A stretch of 64,000 nucleotides of DNA from Rhynchopus sp. YZ270_cl-10 (lineage: Eukaryota; Euglenozoa; Diplonemea; Diplonemida; Diplonemidae): contig OZ037835.1 in the NCBI GenBank assembly GCA_964035575.1, positions 124,001 to 188,000 of the forward strand, given 5' to 3'. The position numbers and the translations under genes were made by a program. Numbering within the stretch: position 1 is the first letter of the stretch; each line of letters starts with the position of its first letter. This document shows positions 34,260 to 42,851 of the stretch, piece by piece. The notes beneath the pieces are model-generated. The model had not been told where the DNA came from and made no database searches. It worked only from the letters and a program-made list of their open reading frames with translations.

Positions 34260-35160
34260 TCATATATTGCCAAGTCTGTGTTTATGGCGGTATGACGACG
34301 TTTTGTCTGAGATTCCAACATTCGGGAAATCAGTGCGTCTGTGGCCATTTTGAACAGTTTGTGGCACTGAGGAAGTGGCTCGCGTAGGTGTGTACTTTAG
34401 AATTGTTACCGCATCATATCCCACGGGGGGAGGAGCTCAAGTGATCCTTCCCAACTCGCTTAAGAGGAAGTGCGTCACTCACCTGGGTCGATCAACATGC
34501 TTTTGAATCCAAATCCCAACAGTCCGAAGGGCTGTGGGAGCTGCAACAACGTGCAGACCACTAGGACATCAGAACACTGAAGGAGGCAATCGTGGTGGGA
34601 AGAAGGCACGGAGTGCGTGGAGGAAAGCATTGCTGGAGGTCGTGTGAAACAGAAACGTCACCGCACGCGGTTCAGGAAAATCAGTGGAAAGACGCCACGT
34701 TCTAGACTTAGAAAGAGCAGATGTGTGAAGGTAGCGTTCTGAACTGTCTGCTCAGGTGTGTGGTTCACTACGGAAAATGACTCATCAACTCTTGAAAGGT
34801 GTCGGAGGAAGTTGACTCTTGTGAAGGAGCAATCCACCGAAGCACTGAAGAGGCTCGACTTAGCGATCGACAACAAAGTGGAGACGTTTGGTATCGCTGT
34901 GGGACCGCTCGGACACGCGCTCGACCATCTGGAGAGACCACCAAGAATCTGATGGGGGTGGCAAGGAAGAAATGCAGTCGCATGTCCTGTGCAATAAGCT
35001 GGCCCGCAAACCTGACATGCAAAACTAATGAAAGAAGCAATGCACAAAGCCCTAACCTATGGCGTGCTAATAAAGAAGGGCGACCACCTTGTTTGTTACC
35101 CTTCCTGTCCCCATGTACCATCCCCGAATATGCTTTCAAATGACCCAGGTCCGTGATACT
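34260..35160. other. Intergenic mosaic of family flanks
   Basis: 34563-34720 resembles 22636-22800 and 34672-34870 resembles 24361-24560, both flanks of the UBL-LRR loci. TGTCATATATTGCCAAGTCTG at 34258 also occurs at 31107. No gene seen. Confidence 0.6.
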
Positions 35161-35470
35161 GGATAAACAACAGGTCTCACGTACAGTGCACACACCCTGA
35201 AAACGTAACCCCTTCTCTCTAGCACAGACCCCACCTTTGGTAGTTGGTCTGCCCTACTGCCTCTTCTGCACCGTAGCTGAGTGCCACGGTGACAGCTTGT
35301 ACCCACCTGCAAAAGAATGTTGCGCAAGGTCCCTTCTTCTACTAACGTAAAAAAGCGTAAAAACATAACAAAACCACAACACACCACACTGAATAAACAT
35401 CAGAGCACGTGCCTGCAGATCCACAGTTGTTTCACATACAGTGCACACACCCGACAACGCAAAGAAGACA
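35160..35470 (+). repeat. Fourth exon-like module
   Basis: Homologous to the modules at 21395-22000. It contains a pyrimidine tract ending CTCTCTAG followed by CACAGACC, a frame reading VGLPYCLFCTVAECHGDSL, then YPPAKECC, the CACACCACACTGAATAAAC block and CCTGCAGATCCACAGTTG. Its presence about 13 kb from the others shows this unit is dispersed with the LRR gene neighbourhoods. Confidence 0.5.
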
Positions 35471-35676
35471 AACATTTCACACAGCCCAAATCTTCATCTT
35501 TGTGATCAAGATCTTGACAATTCCCACAAAAACGTGGACCACATTACAAACCGATGCTACCCTCATCAACATTAAACAAACATTTTACAACTGATGTGTC
35601 CTCACTAAACTGCCACCATGTCTGCTTTCGCTGGAAGAGCGACGTGAGGAAGCCCGTTCTGCAGAACACCTCATCG

Positions 35677-36938
35677 TCATTGTGCGGCTCTCTGCCGTTT
35701 GTGTGCTTGCTGGGGGGATTCGTCTCTGCTGCGTTTCGGACGTGCTTCAACCACAAGCTTGCTCATCTTGCACTTCACTACTGCGTCGGACACAGCACTG
35801 CTGCAGCCGGTAAGGTGGATACTCTTCAACGAAGTGCAGTTCGGAAGAAAGAACGAAACAACAACCTTAACCCTGCTGAGTGGTGAAAGATCCAGAGTGG
35901 TTAAACCTTTGCAGCTGTGGAGAAAAGCGTACTCAATCCCTGTCAAGTTGCTGAGTGGCGAGAGATCCAGAGTGGTTAAGCCTTTGCAGTTGGCAAGAAA
36001 AGCGCGCCTAATCCCTGTCACGTTGCTGAGTGGCGAAAGATCCAGAGTGGTTAAACCTTTGCAGCCTTCAAGAAAGCTATCGCCGACTTCTGTCACGTTG
36101 CTGAGTGGTGGAAAATCCAGAGTGGTTAAGCCTTCGCAACCGCTGAGAAAGTTATCACTGATTTCTGTCAAGTTGCCCAGTGGTGATAGATCCACAGTGG
36201 TTAAACCTGAGCAGTTGGCAAGAAAAGAGCGCTTAATCCCTGTCACGTTGCTGAGTGGCGAAAGATCCAGAGTGGTTAAACCTTGGCAGCCGTTCAGAAA
36301 GCTTCTACCGATTTCTGTCACGTTGTTGAGTGCTGATAGATCCAGAGTGGTTAAACCTGAGCAGTTGACGAGAAAATAGTCACCGACTTCTGTCACGTTG
36401 CTTAGTGGCGAGAGATCCAGAGTGGTTAAACCTTTGCATCCGTGGAGAAAGTAGCAACCGATGTGCGTCACATTGCTCAACCCAGACAGGTCGATGCTTG
36501 TCAACGACGTGCACTGATGAAGAAAATCGTCACCAACTTCCGTCACACACGACACAGCACTCAGATCAAGTCTCGTTAACGATGAACCCGACAAAAATCC
36601 TTTCGGAATGACAGTCACAACCTCCGCCTGCAGAAGCAAACACGCCACCTCAGCATCCTCCACAGTCTTCAGCCGCTCTGCTGTGATGTCCGTCTCACCC
36701 AACGCATGAAGTGCTGCTCTGGCCTCGAACGTCTTACTTTTCGTCAGGATGATTGTGTCTCCAGCACTCAGCTGCGTGATGTCGTCTCCTTCCTCCTTCC
36801 CTCCGAAGCCCATGTGGAGCTGTCCTCAGCCAACCCCACTGCAGACGCCACCTTCTGCCGCATCGTCTCCGTTGTGTCATCCACACCCACCTCGATCACA
36901 TACGAGTTGTCTGCACAGTCCTTGATAACTACTTCCAT
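35677..36938 (-). pseudogene. UBL-LRR gene with a frameshift in the UBL domain
   Basis: From the ATG at 36938: MEVVIKDCADNSYVIEVGVD, TTETMRQKVASAVGLAEDS, then one base is missing near 36817 (GGAGCTG where the fragment at 22455 has GGAAGCTG). After that the frame MGFGGKEEGDDITQLSAGDT runs to the stop at 35677. About nine 25-residue LRRs of the type LTTLDLSPLSNVTEV with FLxxC follow, then a basic tail with RPKRSRD and AHKRQR that could be a nuclear localisation signal. Expected full length is about 420 residues. It is either a recent pseudogene or a sequencing error; the LRR region is otherwise intact over 378 codons. The 5' UTR has been invaded by a dispersed repeat (36945-37621). Function unknown, as for 24917-26116. 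Confidence 0.75.
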
Positions 36939-36944
36939 TTTGTC

Positions 36945-37621
36945 TGAACAAGATAAATCAATAAGCTCGCGTTTCTTTTATCGAACAGATTTTATTCTCC
37001 GCCCCGTACCCAAAACGTAAACACCACTTTGAATCAGAAAAATATTTGAAGAGAGCTGGGGGTCTCTCGTAGGACAGAGTGCGGGATACTCGGGTGTCCT
37101 TCGTGTTTCTTTCTCGGTGCCGTGTGCACCCTTCGCTCCCCTGGCTCCATGAATGTTAGTGTTGTTTTTTCTCCTACATAGTGCTCTTGTAGTCCTTTAG
37201 TGGATTGAGTGCTGGATGCTTGCTAACATCTCTTGTGGCTTTCTTACGATTTTTTCTGCTACGCTCGTCGTAGCGCTTTCTTGTGACGCTTCTCGGTTCC
37301 CTCTCTGGAACATGTATACATGTTTCTATTTGCTCTGTCAGTACACAGCCTAGCGGCGTGTCTGCTCTTACGTATCTCTTGTTCTTTGTCATAAAGCAGA
37401 AAAATATGCAAAATGCAGCAAACTTTAAAAAACCCCTGCACCTGTGTTGTCATGGTTTCCCTTGTTTCGAGTGCGAAACGTTTCTCCATGTATTGCACGG
37501 GAAACAATATGACAAACAGGTGCAGGGTGGTTCCGTGCTTACCATAGAACCTGGCACCTTGTGTGTCTCCCAAAAACCAAAAAAGCGTTGTGTGTGAAGT
37601 TTTGAAGGAAAAATAAAATTC
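36945..37621 (-). mobile_element. SINE-like repeat, longest copy, in the 5' flank of an LRR gene
   Basis: Read on the minus strand it begins TTTTATTTTTCCTTC, passes CTTCACACACAACGC, GGTTTTTGGGAGACACACAA, CCCTGCACCTG and TACATGGAGAAACG, and ends with a 90-bp block (GATTCAAAGTGGTGTTTACG, GGGTACGGGGCGGAG, CTTGTTCA) shared by six loci in the window. It interrupts the family 5' flank: the piece normally next to the ATG (CAACAGAGCAACACAAA) is now at 37622-37640. The 3' border lies six bases upstream of the LRR start codon. No TIR. The AAAGTGG and GTTCGA motifs are faintly like pol III A and B boxes. Confidence 0.7.
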
Positions 37622-37683
37622 CTTTTGTGTTGCTCTGTTGTGTGGTGGGGTTGTGGGAGTTGGGGCTGTGGTGGGTGAACATG

Positions 37684-37816
37684 GTAAAACTTTATTTTTC
37701 CTTCCTTAAAAACTTCACACAACAAAATTCAAAGTGATGTTAACGATTTGGGTACGGGGCGGAGAATAAAACCTGTTCGATAAAAGAAACGCGAGCTTAT
37801 TGTTTTATCTTGTTCA
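37684..37816 (+). mobile_element. SINE-like repeat, internally deleted copy
   Basis: TTTATTTTTCCTTCCTT and CTTCACAC are followed directly by the 90-bp 3' block (ATTCAAAGTGATGTTAACG and on to CTTGTTCA). The central part is missing, but both ends agree with the longer copies, which supports fixed termini. Confidence 0.75.
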
Positions 37817-38296
37817 GAAAAACAACACCTCACCAAAGCCGCTTCCTTTGTAGGTAGCCGTACACATTGAGGAGCACTCATGCGCACGTTTTGCGGGGAA
37901 AACATGTCGTTGCGCACTCACTGAGGACGTTGTGGTAACATGGCTTGACACGTCCAGCTTGTCCAGCCATGTCACCAAGTCTTTGCAAAGCGACTTCGAT
38001 AACATGTCTACTTTTTGGCACCTGGCGGAATCAGGTCAGAAGTTGTGAAATGGGAAAATGGCAGAGGGTGACCTTTGCACAAGGTGGGGCCTTGAAAGCT
38101 TGGGAAAGGACGAGTCAAGCGGACTGGTCAATTTCTTGATCATCAAGAAAGAAAAGGTGTGATGAACCTAAGCCTACGTGTGCTTAGTCACCTTTGCACA
38201 CATTCGGTGTCGCTCATCAAGAACCAACAAAAAAAAAGTATGCAGCAAACAAGCGTAATATGATGAAGACAATGACTCTTGCAACAAAAAAAAACC
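37817..38296. other. Intergenic; displaced LRR-family flank
   Basis: 38022-38075 (CCTGGCGGAATCAGGTCAG) matches 26897-26955, so the old upstream flank of the LRR family resumes here. No gene seen. Confidence 0.55.
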
Positions 38297-38404
38297 CCCG
38301 GCAGAGGGATTCATCGCAAAATACCACAGTTTGGGTTGTCTTTGGTGGCTTGTGAAGGAGGAGGCTACCCAAAAACTGTGGTCAAGCGAATTCATTTTCT
38401 GCCG
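38297..38404. mobile_element. Small hairpin MITE, copy 1
   Basis: Imperfect inverted repeats of about 38 bp (left CGGCAGAGGGATTC and ACCACAGTTTGGG; right CCCAAAAACTGTGGTC and TTTTCTGCCG). A second copy is at about 49500-49605. About 108 bp, no coding capacity. Confidence 0.75.
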
Positions 38405-39216
38405 GTGCGTTTTGATGCAAGGTACTGCTCCAAGTAAGAAAGCTGAGAGATGAATGTGCCTCGAGGAAAAGAAACTCAAAAAAAAACAATGGTGTGAGCA
38501 TCATAACTGTATTAACAATTCGCGAAGGGGGAGAAAAAACAAGAATAGTGAAGTTATTGTATTATTAATGCAGGCACCTCCGACTGACCCACGTACGATG
38601 CCAGCCATCCGGATGAAAGCACAAGAATAAGAACACGGTGTTTAGATGAACGCACCTCTCGTCACTAATTAGTTTCATGACATGATGTGCACACTACACT
38701 TTCTAATCAAAGAAAGCAAAGCTTCATCCACACACTGTCCACCACAACGTTGTTGGGTTGATTAAATGTTGTATATTTGAGCTCGAAAATTATTTACGAT
38801 CCACTCGACGTTTGGATCAAGAAGAACAGAGACGAAAGGGGGCTTGGGGGGAAGAGTCACGCATACCCACACTCAGTCATTTTCAAAACAGTGGGTTTAT
38901 TGTACCCACCATTCCTGAACATCTGTACTTTAGTACAAACAAACAGTATTAAAAAGCAAACTTTCAAATCAGAAGTTCCGTTCAACGGCAAGCCACAAGA
39001 GTAGCACAACAACACAAACCCTTGAGAAGCAGACGCAGAGTCTCTCTTCTTACTTGTGTGCTGCAGACAAACATGACAACGCTAACCACGACTGCCACGG
39101 CAGAGCGGGGTCCCTAACGGTTCACTGGGGAGGATCCACATAGATAAAGAAAGCAAAAACACGAAAGCAAAAAAAGAAAAAGTAAAATAAGAAGACAAAA
39201 TAAAGAGCGTTCTATT

Positions 39217-39849
39217 ACTCTAAAATCGTTTACTTTGTCACCTACAATAATGTGACAGAATGACAAATTATATAAGTGATGGTGCTTCCCGGGGGTATGC
39301 ATTTCACAACTTTTCACAACTTTCACAATTTTTCACCAGCCTTCACAATTGTATAGCGGTTTTCGTGTTGTGAAAACTTGTGAAAACTTGTCACATTTTG
39401 TGAAAATTTGTGAAATGCATACCCCCCGGGAAGCACCAAGTGACACATTATTATGATGATTTAATTATGTTTTTGCAGTGGAGAAGGTGTTCAGGTTGTT
39501 GGTTTTGAGCAAAGACGCTGCAGACCAAGGGGGTTCTGCGGAGCACAGGAAGCAACGCTTTCCCGCTGGCACTGGCTGATATCGGGAAGGCTTCGTGTGT
39601 GAGCGGCCGCGGCCGCAGCCGTCCCTACGGGGATCTGCTGTCTACTGAGGATCGGTTGCAGTGCTAATACAGAAACTTTTTCAAAGTGTCACTCAAGGCT
39701 ATACTTTAAAAAGTAGACACAAAATAACCATAAACATAAATTAAATCGTCATTTTAATGTGACACATAATTAGGGTGTGACAAAGTTTATTTGTGACTGA
39801 TATTTCAACTCGGTTAATTAGCGTGTGACAAATTAAACGATTTTACAGT
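39217..39849. mobile_element. Inverted-repeat element with GTGACA motif clusters
   Basis: Ends read ACTCTAAAATCGTTTA followed by CTTTGTCAC on the left, and the inverse of ACTGTAAAATCGTTTA followed by ATTTGTCAC on the right. Several GTGACA and GTCACA motifs lie within 100 bp of each end. The element is absent from the paralogous block at 51520-51850. A smaller MITE (39280-39438) is nested inside. The interior holds a GC-rich stretch with GCGGCCGCGGCCGC. No coding region. Confidence 0.7.
39280..39438. mobile_element. 159-bp MITE with 5-bp target duplication
   Basis: Ends TGGTGCTTCCCGGGGG and its inverse, with inner TATGCATTTCACAA also paired. Both sides are flanked by AGTGA (39275-39279 and 39439-39443). 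The interior is built of TTTCACAA and TTGTGAAA motifs. Inserted in the element 39217-39849. Confidence 0.9.
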
Positions 39850-40044
39850 ACAAGATACGTCTAAAGTAATAGAGGAAAAATACACACAAACAACGGTTGC
39901 CAAGCAACCTAGTTCCCCAAAACCCCGGTTCCCCCGTGGTTCCCCACGGGTTCCCCCTTAGACCAGGTGACCGCACGATGAGAACAAATTGCTTTTTGTG
40001 AGATGATCGACACCTTACTTAGGTAAGTCGTCTTGAAGGCATAC

Positions 40045-40320
40045 CCTAGAAGAAATACTACGGTGTCAATAACTACCTTCGCCTACACAGGAAAAACGGG
40101 AAACGAAATAGGGGGAGAGTTTGTTAGTTGTAGGATTTCACCTTTTATATTTTTTCTCGTTTTGAAAACTGATGTGTTTACAAAAACAGAGCAAATAGAA
40201 AAGGCAAGAAAAGGAAAGTCCTGCAGTACAGAAAGTGATGTGTGAGAAGGGAGGAGCACAAGTGAGGGTGAAAACAGTTAGAGCGACCGTAGCATTTCCC
40301 CTGTCACCTGCGTTCGACCT
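40045..40320. other. No gene supported
   Basis: An open frame of 70 codons (40033-40245, plus) has no recognisable features. Not present in the paralogous segment B2. Confidence 0.4.
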
Positions 40321-41304
40321 ATAACAAAGTATTTGTCCTGATAGAAAAATAGGTATTTTGAAGAAACAAGAATAGACCCAGTATCACTGGAACACCAGTA
40401 ACACGAGTACGTTAAAAAAAAGTACTTTCCCCCTAACAAAGTACCCTACTGTATTCAAAAAGTACGTTCTCTCGAACCTTCACCATAATTATATTTCGGG
40501 GGGAAAACCCACTCAGAATAATATTTTTTAATAGTCCGACCCCGCAATTAATGGGGGGGTGGGAAAGAAAGTTCTAAATAAAGAATTAATGGCCAACGGC
40601 CACATGGGCACGCACACATGTAAAAAAGAGAGGAAAGTTAGGGGGAAAAGAAGTTAAAGAAGAGGGAGGAAAGTTGAGGGAGAGAAGGGTGACCTTCGAG
40701 GAGCCGAAAAGAGGCGAAAAAAGGGTGTTTTTTTGAAGAGTTTTGTAATATGAACCTAGGAAGCACGGTGCATTAAGTTCACCAAAAGAGAGAGTAAGTA
40801 AGGGGAAATTTTAGTAATGAAGGAGGAAGGGAGGAAACCTGTTTTCAGGATGTCGGTGGGCTGAAACCTCGGGTGTAATTGGGCGTAATTCGGTAAAATT
40901 GGGAAATTGGGGAAAAATGCTGTTCGGTCGTTACATTCCCTAAATCTTCCCACTTATGTGCTGTTTCCCTACAAATCAATATAAAATCAAAAACGGCGAT
41001 GAAAAATATGCCTTGGTGACTGTGTGAGCAAGCAAAACAGGTCACCCCCCGGGAAAGCCTCCCTCAAAAACATCTGAGTTGTACTGGTGGTGTGACTGGG
41101 TGTTATTGGAGCGTAATAAGGGTGAAATTGACCCCAGGTGGGTCCAGATGGGCTGTGTTGGGTCCGGGTGGGTAAATAAACATTACAAGAAAGGGAACAG
41201 AAAAAAGAAGAAACGGCAGACAGAGTCTGCTGGAGTTGCAATAATAAAACAGAACAAAATGACAAAATGACAAGATGATCTTTGAAAACACTTGTAGCAT
41301 GAGT

Positions 41305-41920
41305 ACCGGCCGCGTACATATTACGTCACGTACTAATTAAGTCGGTTAGAGCACATGCCGACTTATTTAGTACGCGACGTGATAAGTGTGCGACGTAATT
41401 AACTTTTTGGTTTTTTATATAAAATACATCCGCGTACAAGGTGAGTGGAGGATTTCTCTTGGTGTTGGCATTTTGGCCCTGGGCCCTTTACAAGGTTACA
41501 TTAGTCAGAGATTGCAACATGCAAACGTTTTTCTTTAATTTTTGTTGAAATATGAATGAATAGCTCAGATTGCGGATTTGAGGAACTCCATTGGCACTTC
41601 CCACTCCTCTTGCGCATACGGAGGTACTAGACGCACTGTGGCAGAGTTCTCACAGATTTCTTCCACCTTACCTGTGCCGTGTACACGCGCCGCGTGTTGG
41701 GTTTGCTCTCCTCCTCGTTCACACGATCTGCGATGGCCTTCGGGATTGTGTAGGTTTGGTGGTATCCCCCCAGTGATGTGCCCACACCAGCTGTTCCAAT
41801 ATGATTACCCCCACTGTTTTTTTACCTCACGGTGTGTACTAATTACGTCGCTTTTTGGGGGCCCTCGGGCCCCCAAAAAGCGACTTAATTAGTACGCGAC
41901 GTAATATGTACGCGGCCGGT
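41305..41920. mobile_element. 616-bp element with hairpin termini
   Basis: TIRs start ACCGGCCGCGTACATATTAC (41305 and, inverted, 41920). Behind each TIR the sequence folds on itself: GTACTAATTAAGTCGG with CCGACTTATTTAGTAC on the left, and AGTCGC-type arms around GGGGGCCCTCGGGCCCCC on the right. The paralogous site at 60078 lacks it (GAGTCTTGATTGAG), so it is a true insertion. No clear target duplication. Short open frames inside (41578-41892) look incidental. Confidence 0.88.
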
Positions 41921-42289
41921 GTTGATTGAGAGCATCAGAAGAAAGAAAATCACAAAAAAACAAAGAGAAAAATGCAAGACAAAACGCCCGGACGGCGAGC
42001 ACGGGACTAAAAAGAGGGGAGGGAGGGGAGGGGAGGGGGACACGTTAAGAAGAATGCGCCTCCTGCACCCGAATTATTCAATAAAACAGAGTGTCGGGGA
42101 AACGCGTCCCATCTATGTATCTCAAGGATGAAAGACCAACAGAAGATCAAGAAAACACAGTTCCAAAATATTATATAACGCATTCAGATGATTCTTGCAC
42201 CAAAAGAAAAATGGGCAAAAAAAAAAAGGTTTATAAGATCGCTTCGTCGTAAGAGTGAAAAAAACGTCAAAAAGAAAAAAATGAGCTCA

Positions 42290-42640
42290 ACCTTACTAAA
42301 AAGGGAGAGAAAGTTGTTGTGGAAAATAGCAAATTATTTTGTGGGATGGTGCGGTTCTTAGTCGTGCAAAAGAAAAACAAGCACAAAATAGAAACCGCAC
42401 TCCGCAAACAATAAAGCAATAGAGACAAAAGGGAGAGGTTGTGGTGAAACGCACACATCTCGACCTGTCGGTGAAGTGTGGCTCTACTCCAACCTGCCCC
42501 AGAATAGAAAATAGAAAAAGTAGGGGGCACGGTGTTCAATTTCCTTTTTAGCGTTGTATGCAATAGGTGCCCCTTCAGTGCACCAGGTACAGCGCATCTC
42601 TTAAGAAAGTCGAACATTAGCTCCGCACCACGGCACTCAC
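42290..42640. repeat. Dispersed segment near the surface-protein gene
   Basis: The block GGGAGAGGTTGTGGTGAAAC, CTCGACCTGTCGGTGAAG, CTACTCCAACC, GGTGTTCAA also occurs at 61120-61250 and, with an internal duplication, at 49225-49480. No gene seen. Confidence 0.7.
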
Positions 42641-42851
42641 GCACAAAAAAATACACATAGCCGGGAGGCACAAAAACTTTAGCAAAAAAATAACTAAAAA
42701 AAGCTCCCAGCCAATTTGTGAAACGCCATTATCCTTCTCCTTCTCCTTCTCCTTCTCTCGTCTCTCTCGGACCTTCCTAATGATGTGTTGCGAAGAAGAC
42801 CTTTCCAACACTCTGGAAGGAGATGGTGGATTGCTAGCTTCTCTAGCACCC

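Larger units (their letters stand above)
38458..42640 (+). repeat. Older segmental paralogue B1 of 50790-61320
   Basis: Matching blocks are 38480-39175 with 50792-51490, 39885-40045 with 51855-52030, 40320-40510 with 52410-52600, 40530-41304 with 58045-60078, 41921-42190 with 60078-60345, and 42205-42620 with 60560-61320. Between matched blocks each side carries its own insertions. Identity by eye is about 90-97 percent within blocks. No intact gene lies in this copy. Confidence 0.85.

Noticed and set aside
36990-37025. tRNA gene suggested by GTTCGA in the dispersed 90-bp block
   Set aside because: No cloverleaf could be drawn; at most a tRNA-derived repeat.
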